Assembly (NCBI GenBank): GCA_021199495.1
Contig: JAJQHY010000098.1
Coordinates: forward strand, 1 to 56,575
Length of the DNA stretch: 56,575 nt
Reading direction: 5' to 3'
Source of the DNA: Lachnospiraceae bacterium
Lineage (GTDB): Bacteria > Bacillota > Clostridia > Lachnospirales > Lachnospiraceae
Below are positions 27,620-34,252 of this stretch, one piece after another. The first letter of the stretch is position 1. The number at the start of each line of letters is the position of its first letter. A program made the translations under genes and the position numbers. The notes under the pieces are model-generated. The model did not search any database. It was given only the letters and a program-made list of their open reading frames with translations, and had not been told where the DNA came from.

Positions 27620-27869
27620 AACGAATCCTCCCTGATCTGATCAAATAGTTTTTTAACTCTCTCACATATGCTTCCTTGATATATTTTCCATGTATCGGAA
27701 GAGGTATTACGGTACCGGAAGCAATATGTACGACTTTTTTGCTGTGATTACCACCGGTTCGTATCAGACATCCATAGTATGCGGCAAGTGCTTCCACATC
27801 CTCAAAGGTAATGTCATTCGGAACAGGGGTCCTGTAAAATTTTTGGATACGTTTTTCAATTGTGCTCAT
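27609..27869 (-). CDS. hicA: HicA-family toxin (pair 2)
   Basis: An 86-residue protein with an N-terminal extension of about 15 residues relative to pair 1. The HicA fold is visible as ITFEDVEALAAYYGCLIRTGGNHSKKVVHIASGTVIPLPIHGKYIKEAYVRELKNYL, with the catalytic-type His in GGNHSK. Expected activity is ribosome-independent mRNA cleavage. AAGGAG lies 9 bases before the ATG. It is the first gene of the leftward pair. Confidence 0.88.
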   Translation of the reverse strand: MSTIEKRIQKFYRTPVPNDITFEDVEALAAYYGCLIRTGGNHSKKVVHIASGTVIPLPIHGKYIKEAYVRELKNYLIRSGRIRYEI

Positions 27870-27884
27870 GGGAATGTCTCCTTA

Positions 27885-27913
27885 ATGATATCATATATAA
27901 TATTATTTGTCAA
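27885..27913 (-). promoter_or_regulatory. hicAB-2 promoter
   Basis: On the minus strand TTGACA (27908-27913), a 17-bp A/T-only spacer with one G, and TATCAT (27885-27890), 15 bases before the hicA start. The spacer (AATAATATTATATATGA) includes the near-palindrome AATATTATATATGATAT, a candidate HicB operator. Confidence 0.8.
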
Positions 27914-27944
27914 ATGTAATGAAAGGTTCTTCAGGTGAATTTTT

Positions 27945-28038
27945 TGAGATTTTTTATCAGGCAGGATGCATTTGCTTTAATGAATAACCAGATTATACCA
28001 TATCATTTGTGTCACTTAGACGATACATCGCCCCAAAT
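27945..28038 (-). promoter_or_regulatory. Conserved TA-associated promoter element, copy D (upstream of hicAB-2)
   Basis: On the minus strand: ATTTGGGGCGATGTATCGTC (palindrome core at 28019-28032), 21 bp, TATAAT (27992-27997). It then reads on to GCATCCTGCCTGATAAAAAA, a degraded version of the hairpin tail seen in copies A and B. It is oriented toward hicAB-2, 76 bp before its start codon. It also abuts the divergent promoter of the GntR gene. Confidence 0.7.
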
Positions 28039-28061
28039 TCATTTATTTCTGAAAAATACTG

Positions 28062-28105
28062 TTGACAACAAACTGATTATACTGTATATATAACATATAA
28101 ACAGT
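28062..28105 (+). promoter_or_regulatory. Promoter and likely operator of the GntR/ABC operon
   Basis: TTGACA (28062-28067), 17 bp, TATATA (28085-28090). The -10 lies inside an inverted repeat ACTGT-N15-ACAGT (28081-28105), a layout that fits autorepression by the YtrA-type GntR protein encoded 18 bases downstream. Confidence 0.7.
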
Positions 28106-28122
28106 TAAAGGAAGGTTCATTC

Positions 28123-28500
28123 ATGAAGATTATGCAGAATTCTGACACGCCGATCTACATGCAGATTGCGGAGCAGATGAAGACGGAAATCCTGGAGGGG
28201 AAGCTGAAGCCGGGCGAGTATCTGCCTTCCATCCGGGGTCTGGCGAAGGAGTTGCGCATCAGTGTGATTACGACGATGAAGGCGTATGAGCAGCTGGAGT
28301 CGGAGGGGCTGGTTACAGCCATTCAGGGCAAGGGTTTTTTAGTCAATGACCAGAATATGGGAATGTTAAAGGAGCAACACTTAAGAAAGGTGGAGGAGTA
28401 TCTGCAGGCGGCGATTCAGTCGGCCCGCGTGGCGGGGATGACGAAGGAGGAGCTGGAGGCGATGCTGCATACGTTAATTATGCTGCAGGAACAGGAGTGA
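28123..28500 (+). CDS. GntR-family transcriptional regulator, YtrA subfamily
   Basis: A 125-residue repressor. The winged-helix domain occupies residues 1-72 (TPIYMQIAEQMKTEILEGKLKPGEYLPSIRGLAKELRISVITTMKAYEQLESEGLVTAIQGKGFLV), and the rest is the short helical dimerisation tail typical of YtrA proteins rather than a large ligand domain. AAAGGAAGG precedes the ATG. YtrA regulators usually control the adjacent ABC operon and their own gene, and respond to cell-envelope-active compounds; the inducer here is unknown. Confidence 0.93.
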   Translation: MKIMQNSDTPIYMQIAEQMKTEILEGKLKPGEYLPSIRGLAKELRISVITTMKAYEQLESEGLVTAIQGKGFLVNDQNMGMLKEQHLRKVEEYLQAAIQSARVAGMTKEELEAMLHTLIMLQEQE

Positions 28501-28625
28501 TGTGGCAGCAGGTACCTGGCATGTATGATGTTTGCTCTGGCAGATGATTTTGCAGCGGACAAACGGAGCAGTCAGGAAGAGAAAGTAAAAATGAAGGCTA
28601 CAGAAAAAAGAGGGGGAGATTTATC

Positions 28626-29540
28626 ATGGAAATCGAAAAAACAGCTATCAGAGCAGCGAAACTGGAAAAGAAATTCAAAAATTTTAATTTAAACATTCAG
28701 AAGCTGGAAATCCCGCAGGGTTTTGCCACCGCTTTAATCGGGAAAAATGGTGCGGGCAAGACGACGCTGATGAATATTCTGGCGGGCATCCGGCTGGATT
28801 ATAAGGGAGAAATCACTTTTTTTGAGAAGTGGAATGATCAGGATCGGGAGAAAAAGGACTGTCCCGTCAGGGAGATGGTCGGTTACACGGGAACCAGCGG
28901 ATATTTTCTGCCGCAGTGGACGGTTGCGGATGTGGGCGAGGTCAGCGAGCTTCTATTTGAAGGCTTTGACAGAAAGCGGTTCGATGCGCTGTGCCGGGAA
29001 TTGAAAATCGTTGGCGGGGGCAGCAACGAGGGTCAGAAAAAGATATCTGAATTGTCGGACGGCACCCGCACCAAGCTGATGCTTGCCGGAGTGCTGGCGC
29101 GTGAGACGGACCTGTTGCTGATGGATGAGCCGGCCTCTCCTTTGGATCCTCTGATGCGGGACCGCCTCTGTGAGATGATTCAGGAATATCTGGCCGCGGG
29201 TAACGGGGAGAAAAGCGTTTTCTTTTCCACGCACAATGTTTCCGACATGGAGAACGTGACGGATTACGCAATTATCATGAGCCGCGGACGGATCGTGGAA
29301 CGGGGCTTTGTGGAGGATCTGAAAAATAAATATGTGCTGGTGAAGGGCGAGAAGGAGGACGCATCAAAGGCCAGGCCCGCTCTGTATTCCATGCAGGAAA
29401 GCAGGTATGGCTTCGAGGGACTGTGTCTGAATGAAAATCTGGAGAAGCTGGCAGGGATAGATGTGACAAAGGAGATTCCGAGCCTGTACCAGATCAGCGT
29501 GGCAGTGATGAGGAAGAATGCCGGTGGGGGAGAAAAATGA
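28626..29540 (+). CDS. ABC transporter ATP-binding protein
   Basis: A 304-residue ATPase. Walker A is LIGKNGAGKTTLMN (about 38-51), the signature-like segment is SELSDGTRTKLMLAGVLA (about 139-156, a divergent LSGG with Asp/Gly), Walker B is LLLMDEPASPLDP, and the H-loop is FFSTHNVSDMENV. The extra C-terminal portion (about 220-304) is variable. With the two membrane proteins downstream it makes an ABC-2-like transporter controlled by the GntR regulator. It overlaps the next gene by four bases. Confidence 0.93.
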   Translation: MEIEKTAIRAAKLEKKFKNFNLNIQKLEIPQGFATALIGKNGAGKTTLMNILAGIRLDYKGEITFFEKWNDQDREKKDCPVREMVGYTGTSGYFLPQWTVADVGEVSELLFEGFDRKRFDALCRELKIVGGGSNEGQKKISELSDGTRTKLMLAGVLARETDLLLMDEPASPLDPLMRDRLCEMIQEYLAAGNGEKSVFFSTHNVSDMENVTDYAIIMSRGRIVERGFVEDLKNKYVLVKGEKEDASKARPALYSMQESRYGFEGLCLNENLEKLAGIDVTKEIPSLYQISVAVMRKNAGGGEK

Positions 29541-30196
29541 ATATGTTGAAGTGTTATCTGGCCTTTACGCGAAAACTCTGGCGCGTGGGTATGCTGCTGA
29601 TTGCGCCGCTGCTTCTATTAGTCGGCCTGAGCATTCTCTGGTTTTGTACAAAATGGCCCGGAATACTCGCCTGGTCGGGTTTATTTGTAATCTGGCCGCT
29701 TATAGTGGTGATTGGGGACTATTTCTTCTTCGGCGGTATCTACCGGATGAAAGAGAATAGCCTGGATTATGTGAAATCGTCTGCGAAGGGTGTGGAACTG
29801 GTCAAAAACGTGGTGCGCATGGACTGTATCCAGAAGCTGGTTTGGACTGCACTGATTTACGGCACAGGCTGTGTACTGTTCTGTTATCCGGGAATTTTGG
29901 GGCTGGCAGAAAACCGTGATTTAAGTGAAGTGTTGTATATTTACGCGGCGGAGGTGCTGTACGGATTTGCCGGCATTCTTCTGTGCACGATGATCTGCCG
30001 GTTTTTTATGATATTTACCGCGGTTATATTGTGCGCGTATGGAGCGGCATTTCTGGGCTTTCTGTCATGCTTTCCGGCGATGGACACGGAATCACCGATG
30101 GGAATGGTACTGGCTTTCGTCTGCGCGATTGCAGTCTGTGTGTTAAATGAGTACATATTGAAAAAGAAAATGGGGGAGATGTATTATGATCAATGA
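29537..30196 (+). CDS. Membrane subunit of the GntR-controlled ABC transporter
   Basis: A 219-residue integral membrane protein with about six hydrophobic segments (for example LLIAPLLLLVGLSILWFC, WSGLFVIWPLIVVIGDYFFFGGI, FMIFTAVILCAYGAAFLGFL). It is likely a permease component, possibly of the ABC-2 or YtrC/D type. Start and stop overlap the neighbours (ATGA with the ATPase; 11 bases with the following gene), so the three proteins are made together. Confidence 0.75.
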   Translation: MNMLKCYLAFTRKLWRVGMLLIAPLLLLVGLSILWFCTKWPGILAWSGLFVIWPLIVVIGDYFFFGGIYRMKENSLDYVKSSAKGVELVKNVVRMDCIQKLVWTALIYGTGCVLFCYPGILGLAENRDLSEVLYIYAAEVLYGFAGILLCTMICRFFMIFTAVILCAYGAAFLGFLSCFPAMDTESPMGMVLAFVCAIAVCVLNEYILKKKMGEMYYDQ

Positions 30197-30842
30197 TTTA
30201 AAACTGGCAGTCCGCCTGATGAAAAAATCATATATGTTTAAGTACAATCTGGTTGCTATGGTATTGTTCATTCTGGGCGGAATTTTGGAAATGGCAATAG
30301 GAGCCGCAGTGGGTGGATTATTTGTTTTTATGGGTTTTGCATTGCTTCCGTCACAGCTTTTGTCAACGCTCGGCTATGCCGGACTGGCGGCCGCTTCTCC
30401 GTTCAGGCGCAGAATGCAGGTGGGGTTCCAGATAAAGATATATCTGGCGGGCAGCATGGCAGGACTGTTGTTTGTATCCATTTTTACTGCTGTGATGCTT
30501 TTATTTGCGGATGCTGAGGGGAAGGCGAAGCTTTGGAACATTTACCTGGTCTATGGAATGTGCTGCGCGGTATTCGGGATTTATATCACGCTGGCCTATA
30601 AACTGTTCATCGTATCTACCGCCGTGATACTGTTGTGTGTCTACCTGCCGTTGATTATGAAGCCAGAGACGCTGAGATCCGGTCTTGGAAACAGGCAGTT
30701 TTACTCCGCGCCGGTGACAGTTCTGGTTACGGTGGGGCTGATTCTTTTGTCTGCGCTGGCGCAGTACACGCTGGCGAGTCTGCTCTACCGGCGACCGCTG
30801 TCGAAGTTTGCGGCGAATTGGAACCTGAGGAGGTATATCTGA
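30186..30842 (+). CDS. Second membrane subunit of the GntR-controlled ABC transporter
   Basis: A 218-residue membrane protein with about six hydrophobic segments (NLVAMVLFILGGILEMAIGAAVGGLFVFMGFALL, YLAGSMAGLLFVSIFTAVMLLF, LFIVSTAVILLCVYLPLIM, VTVLVTVGLILLSALAQYTLASLLY). It is similar in topology to the preceding protein, though sequence similarity is not obvious by eye. GGGGGAG precedes its ATG within the end of the preceding gene. It is the last gene of the operon; the TA-associated element starts 40 bp after its stop. Confidence 0.75.
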   Translation: MINDLKLAVRLMKKSYMFKYNLVAMVLFILGGILEMAIGAAVGGLFVFMGFALLPSQLLSTLGYAGLAAASPFRRRMQVGFQIKIYLAGSMAGLLFVSIFTAVMLLFADAEGKAKLWNIYLVYGMCCAVFGIYITLAYKLFIVSTAVILLCVYLPLIMKPETLRSGLGNRQFYSAPVTVLVTVGLILLSALAQYTLASLLYRRPLSKFAANWNLRRYI

Positions 30843-30881
30843 TCCAGATTTGTTTTTATAAAAATGATTGAATGACTTTAT

Positions 30882-30996
30882 ATTTGGGTCGATGTATCGA
30901 CCGAGTGAAAAAATAAATATGCTATGATAATCAGGTGGATGTACCTTGGAGAGAGGAATGTCTGCCTGATTTTTTATATTTAAGGAATCAGTTGAC
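30882..30996 (+). promoter_or_regulatory. Conserved TA-associated promoter element, copy A (115-bp repeat)
   Basis: ATTTGGG, palindrome GGTCGATGTATCGACC (30887-30902), 21 bp after the 14-bp core, TATGAT (30923-30928). Next comes a hairpin (AATCAGG/CCTGATT with a wobble-rich inner stem, about 30929-30970) ending in six T. The last bases run into the TTGAC of the toxin promoter. It is about 95% identical to copy B at 32238-32351 up to the T run. It may make a very short terminated transcript, or insulate the toxin-antitoxin promoter. Confidence 0.75.
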
Positions 30997-31020
30997 AATA
31001 CAACTAATATGTTGTAATAT
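30992..31020 (+). promoter_or_regulatory. relE/higA operon promoter with palindromic operator
   Basis: TTGACA (30992-30997), 17 bp, TAATAT (31015-31020). The palindrome TACAAC-TAATAT-GTTGTA fills the spacer, a fitting site for the downstream HTH antitoxin. GGGGAGG and the toxin ATG follow within 13 bases. Confidence 0.8.
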
Positions 31021-31032
31021 GGGGAGGCCGAG

Positions 31033-31362
31033 ATGAAAAGAACCTTTATAGAAGTGGCGTCATTTACAGAAAAATGGCTGATGTCAGGATTTTCTGATGA
31101 GCACCTGAGAAAGATTGAGAATACACTGTTAAAGAATCCGAAAGCAGGTGCGGTAATCCGCGGAACAGGAGGTTTGAGAAAGCTGCGAATACCTGTGAAT
31201 GACAGTGGAAAAAGAGGCGGTGGAAGAGTTATTTACGTTGATATTGAGAAAAAAGAAACGATTTATCTGCTTCAGGTGTATACGAAAAATGAAAAAGAGG
31301 ATTTAACGATAAAGGAAAGAAAACTTCTCAGAAATATGATTTCGATATTGAAGGAGGAATGA
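31033..31362 (+). CDS. RelE/HigB-type toxin
   Basis: A 109-residue toxin of the RelE/ParE superfamily. The core KIENTLLKNPKAGAVIRGTGGLRKLRIPVNDSGKRGGGRVIYVDI ... IYLLQVYTKNEKEDLT matches HigB-like proteins in which basic residues around R-K-L-R and G-R-V-I-Y form the RNA-contacting surface. It is likely a ribosome-dependent mRNA interferase. Toxin-first gene order is typical of HigBA. It overlaps the antitoxin region (stop inside an ATGA). Confidence 0.9.
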   Translation: MKRTFIEVASFTEKWLMSGFSDEHLRKIENTLLKNPKAGAVIRGTGGLRKLRIPVNDSGKRGGGRVIYVDIEKKETIYLLQVYTKNEKEDLTIKERKLLRNMISILKEE

Positions 31363-31364
31363 CC

Positions 31365-31685
31365 ATGGGAATGTATGAGGATCTACAGAAAAGTCTGGCA
31401 GAGGCAATTGAGATAGAAAAAGGGAATATTCCGCTGACGCGGAAGGCAAATATGCCTACGGATACTTTTGTTGCTTCCGACAGGGAAGCAGAACTGATCA
31501 ATGAAATGGTGGAGATCAGAAAAGGGCAGAACATGTCACAGGGACAGCTTGCTGCCATGGTGGGAAGTAAACAGCAGGTGATTTCCAGAATTGAACAAAG
31601 AGAAAACAGCCCTTCTGTGAAAATGTTTGCCAATCTGATCTATGCGTTAGGGTATGAATTGAAAATTGTAAAAAGAAATGGCTAA
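31365..31685 (+). CDS. XRE-type helix-turn-helix antitoxin (HigA-like)
   Basis: A 106-residue antitoxin. The C-terminal half is a canonical Xre helix-turn-helix (MVEIRKGQNMSQGQLAAMVGSKQQVISRIEQRENSPSVKMFANLIYALGYELKIV), and the N-terminal half binds the toxin. The ATG at 31365 is preferred because GGAGG lies 8 bases upstream; an ATG two codons earlier overlaps the toxin stop. Its last 12 codons are duplicated in remnant form just after hicB-3, at 33028-33057. Confidence 0.9.
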   Translation: MGMYEDLQKSLAEAIEIEKGNIPLTRKANMPTDTFVASDREAELINEMVEIRKGQNMSQGQLAAMVGSKQQVISRIEQRENSPSVKMFANLIYALGYELKIVKRNG

Positions 31686-31727
31686 CTTTCATAGTTAATC
31701 TTTTTATTCACAAGGCCGTCCGGCAGA

Positions 31728-32060
31728 TCAGCAGTGCAGCAAGACCGATATGGACTGTTGCAGTAAGCGCCTGGACACTTTATTTCTGTCTTCTTTGGGC
31801 AGATCGAGAATGGCGCAGATGCGGTTTTGGGACGTACTCCGATTCACAAGAAAATCGGATACGACGCCATTTCTCTTTGACAGAATACCCGGGAAGACAG
31901 AGGGATGTGCAAAAAACGCGTCCACTTCCTCTGGAGTAAATTTCCATATCCCGTCAGCTTTGCTTCCTTTCAGGATGCCTGTCTGGATGTAATGACGGAT
32001 TGTCCGTTCCGTCAGACCTGACATGAGGGCAATTTCTTTCACGGTATAAAATTCATTCAT
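31728..32060 (-). CDS. MerR/excisionase-type helix-turn-helix protein
   Basis: A 110-residue DNA-binding protein. Residues 1-50 form a winged helix-turn-helix of the MerR or excisionase type (FYTVKEIALMSGLTERTIRHYIQTGILKGSKADGIWKFTPEEVDAFFAHP). The C-terminal part (NRICAILDLPKEDRNKVSRRLL) is helical with no known effector domain. The ATG at 32060 has AAGGAG 8 bases upstream; the longer open frame is not supported. It lies between two toxin-antitoxin operons on the opposite strand and is a candidate local regulator. Confidence 0.75.
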   Translation of the reverse strand: MNEFYTVKEIALMSGLTERTIRHYIQTGILKGSKADGIWKFTPEEVDAFFAHPSVFPGILSKRNGVVSDFLVNRSTSQNRICAILDLPKEDRNKVSRRLLQQSISVLLHC

Positions 32061-32237
32061 AGAGGCTTCTCCTTGTAATGGCAGGTCCTGTCTGCTGCAT
32101 AAATTATAATTGCAGGGCATGTTCGCTGTATAAATTATACTGGTGCTCCTTGCAGGATTTCAACATGAAATAAGATGACTTTTTCATATGTCTGTAGACG
32201 GGTTCTATAATAAGGGGGAAGTCAGGCATATTTCTGC

Positions 32238-32351
32238 ATTTGGGTCGACATATCGACCGAGTGAAAAAATAAATATGTTATGATAATCAGGTGGATGTAC
32301 CTTGGAGAGAGGAATGTCTGCCTGATTTTTTACGTAGAAAAATCAGTTGAC
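32238..32351 (+). promoter_or_regulatory. Conserved TA-associated promoter element, copy B (114-bp repeat)
   Basis: The same layout as copy A: ATTTGGG, palindrome GGTCGACATATCGACC (32243-32258), 21 bp, TATGAT (32279-32284), hairpin with AATCAGG/CCTGATT and T run, then AATCAGTTGAC shared with copy A. The change in the middle of the palindrome (GT to CA plus neighbours) keeps it symmetric, which suggests selection on the dyad. Confidence 0.75.
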
Positions 32352-32395
32352 TTTTATGAATAATCATCGTATTATGCAACTATAGTATAGTTGCA
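32347..32395 (+). promoter_or_regulatory. hicAB-3 promoter with 21-bp palindromic operator
   Basis: TTGACT (32347-32352), 17 bp, TATTAT (32370-32375). Immediately downstream is the perfect palindrome TGCAACTATA-G-TATAGTTGCA (32375-32395), covering the start of transcription, a likely HicB operator. Confidence 0.85.
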
Positions 32396-32416
32396 AGAAA
32401 AGAGGGGACTTGCAGC

Positions 32417-32674
32417 ATGAGTCAGCTTGAAAAAGCAAAGGAAAGAATAAGATTGCGGCCGAAGGATTATACATATACTGAGGCCAGACAATTACTTTCG
32501 CAAATGGAATTTGTAGAATCCAATAAGGGAAGAACCTCCGGTTCGAGGATAAAATTTTACAGAAAAAGGGATCAGAAAATTATCCTGCTGCATAAACCGC
32601 ATCCAGGAGATGTAATGAAGCCGGGAGCGGTCAGGGAATTAGCAGAGTATCTGACAAATTTGGGAGAATTATAA
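32417..32674 (+). CDS. hicA: HicA-family toxin (pair 3)
   Basis: An 85-residue HicA variant (YTEARQLLSQMEFVESNKGRTSGSRIKFYRKRDQKIILLHKPHPGDVMKPGAVRELAEYL). The usual GxxH of HicA is replaced by GRTSGSRIKF, with the likely catalytic histidine supplied by the HKPHPGD segment, as in the HicA subgroup whose histidines lie in the second half. AGAGGGG precedes the ATG. It overlaps hicB by one base (ATGA-like TAATG). Confidence 0.85.
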   Translation: MSQLEKAKERIRLRPKDYTYTEARQLLSQMEFVESNKGRTSGSRIKFYRKRDQKIILLHKPHPGDVMKPGAVRELAEYLTNLGEL

Positions 32675-33030
32675 TGAAATCTAATGTATTGGAGTATAAA
32701 GGGTATCACACAAAAGTGGAATTTGATTCGGAGGATTTCGTACTTCGCGGAAAAGTCGAAGGTATCAACGATTTGGTCAATTTTGAGTGTGAGGACATCC
32801 ATAATGTGGAAAATGAATTTCATAAAGCTGTGGATGATTACCTGGATTTCTGCAGAGAGGTAGGCAAAACGCCTGAAAAAGAGTATAAAGGTACCTTCAA
32901 TGTACGCATTGCTCCGGAACTTCATAAAAAATTAACGGTTACAGCGATGCTCAATGGAGATACCTTAAATACTTCTGTTGAAAAAGCCATCCGGCAGTAT
33001 GTGGAGGAAAATTCTGCTGTCGGCGTTTAG
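32674..33030 (+). CDS. hicB: HicB-family antitoxin with ribbon-helix-helix domain (pair 3)
   Basis: A 118-residue antitoxin. Residues 1-65 form the HicB fold (LEYKGYHTKVEFDSEDFVLRGKVEGINDLVNFECEDIHNVENEFHKAVDDYLDFCRE). Residues 73-118 are a ribbon-helix-helix (GTFNVRIAPELHKKLTVTAMLNGDTLNTSVEKAIRQYVEE). It differs clearly from pairs 1 and 2, so the three HicAB operons are not recent copies of one another. It is followed by the HigA remnant repeat. Confidence 0.9.
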   Translation: MKSNVLEYKGYHTKVEFDSEDFVLRGKVEGINDLVNFECEDIHNVENEFHKAVDDYLDFCREVGKTPEKEYKGTFNVRIAPELHKKLTVTAMLNGDTLNTSVEKAIRQYVEENSAVGV

Positions 33031-33057
33031 GGTATGGAAAATTGTAAAAAGAAATGG
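33028..33057 (+). repeat. Remnant of the higA 3' end after hicB-3
   Basis: TAGGGTATG followed by GAAAATTGTAAAAAGAAATG duplicates 31648-31681 (the last codons of the HTH antitoxin, ALGYELKIVKRNG) except for a 4-bp deletion. Together with the upstream 114-bp repeat it brackets the hicAB-3 genes. Confidence 0.85.
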
Positions 33058-33066
33058 GTAAATGTA

Positions 33067-33210
33067 TCACCCAACCCCGGCCAGCGCGCAGATCACGACC
33101 ACTGCCGCAAAGCAGAGCACCAGTCCCCAGATCAGATAAGCGCCGCCTGTCTCGAAGATGTCCTCCTGCGCCCAGAATTCTTCCCGTTTCATTTTCTGTG
33201 TGTTTGTCAT
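33067..33210 (-). CDS. 47-residue membrane peptide next to the LytTR system
   Basis: A short gene with an excellent ribosome site (AAGGAGG, 6 bases before the ATG at 33210). The product begins with a charged stretch (MTNTQKMKREEFWAQED, then IFETGG), continues with one hydrophobic segment (AYLIWGLVLCFAAVVVICAL) and ends in AGVG. It is divergent from the response-regulator gene, 126 bp away. Possible roles are a signalling or bacteriocin-like peptide, or a small membrane regulator of the neighbouring kinase or exporter. No double-glycine leader or AgrD-type motif is evident. Function is not assigned. Confidence 0.65.
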   Translation of the reverse strand: MTNTQKMKREEFWAQEDIFETGGAYLIWGLVLCFAAVVVICALAGVG

Positions 33211-33336
33211 AACTGCCTCCTTGTCCTGAACAGTAAAGTTTATGTTGGAAAATTTGTTTTATGTTTACTATGTGTAATGTAAACCATATGGTGTCCGTTA
33301 TTCCGGACTTTGAATTTTTTTTTGGATGTGCGAATC

Positions 33337-34161
33337 GTGAAAATCGGAATCTGTGATGATGAAAAAAGTACAAGAGAATATTTAGAGAGGCTCTTAAAGG
33401 AGTGGGGGCAGGAGTGCGGCGAGCCGGTAGAGACGGTTGGTTTTGTTGACGCGGAGCGCTTTCTTTTTGCGTGGGAGGAGTGCCGGGATTTTGATGTACT
33501 GCTGCTGGACATTGAGATGGGGCGGATGAACGGTATGGAGTTAGCCGGGCGTATCCGGGAGTCGGACGAGGATGTGGCGATTGTGTTTATTACCGGGTAT
33601 GATGAGTATATCGGGCAGGGGTACGAGGTGGCGGCGCTGCATTATCTGCTGAAGCCGGTGGCGAAAGAGAAGCTTTATCAGGTGCTGGACCGGGCATACG
33701 CAGGGTTGCGGAAAAAGGGAATCCGTGAGATGTTCGAGGTCGCGGAGGTATCCGGTCCGGCAGGAAATGATTTCACGGGAGAATTAAAGGGCGGTGGACA
33801 GGCGGGAAATCATCCGGGCGGTGCGAAAAGAAGCTCCGTGCAGGCCGGCGTGGTGACGATTACCCTGGAGGATATCTGGTATGTGGAGGCATTTGCCCAT
33901 GACTGCGCCGTGTATCTAAAAAATGCGGAATATCATGTGAAGCGCTCCATCGGTGACATGGAGAAGTTATTTTCAGAGAAAGGACTTTCCTTTGTCAGGA
34001 CGCACCGGTCGTATCTGGTGAATCTGAAATATGTTTCCAGTTTGTGGAAAGAGGACGTGGTGCTGGACGATGGACGGCGGGTGCCGTTAAGCCGCAGGAT
34101 GCGGCAGCAGGTGAACGAGGCGTTTGTGCGGTATTTTGTGAAAACCGGGCAGCGCGGATGA
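33337..34161 (+). CDS. LytTR-family response regulator
   Basis: A 274-residue two-domain regulator. The receiver domain (about 1-118) has the acidic pair in ICDDE, the phospho-acceptor Asp in VLLLDIEMGRMNG, and the conserved Thr and Lys regions (FITGYDEY, YLLKPVAKEKL). A Gly-rich linker (about 140-172) precedes the LytTR DNA-binding domain (VTITLEDIWYVEAFAHDCAVYLKNAEYHV ... FVRTHRSYLVNLKYVSSL ... VPLSRRMRQQVNEAFVRYF). GTG at 33337 is the likely start, although the ribosome site is weak. Probable targets are the repeats at 35031-35084. Confidence 0.92.
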   Translation: MKIGICDDEKSTREYLERLLKEWGQECGEPVETVGFVDAERFLFAWEECRDFDVLLLDIEMGRMNGMELAGRIRESDEDVAIVFITGYDEYIGQGYEVAALHYLLKPVAKEKLYQVLDRAYAGLRKKGIREMFEVAEVSGPAGNDFTGELKGGGQAGNHPGGAKRSSVQAGVVTITLEDIWYVEAFAHDCAVYLKNAEYHVKRSIGDMEKLFSEKGLSFVRTHRSYLVNLKYVSSLWKEDVVLDDGRRVPLSRRMRQQVNEAFVRYFVKTGQRG

Positions 34162-34252
34162 TTTTATCAGGATGGTAATAGAGTTTACTATGTATTATTA
34201 GAGATTATCACTGATATTTTTTCAGAAATAAGGAATCGGAGATAGAGTTTTT

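Noticed and set aside
30937-30984. Peptide frame MYLGERNVCLIFYI in the shared 115-bp repeat
   Set aside because: The ribosome-site-like AGGTGG is too close to the ATG, the frame crosses the hairpin and T run, and the two copies diverge after the terminator.
33310-33336. TTG start nine codons upstream for the LytTR regulator
   Set aside because: The added residues (MNFFLDVRI) precede the conserved receiver start VKIGICDDE and have no ribosome site; GTG 33337 fits the family better.
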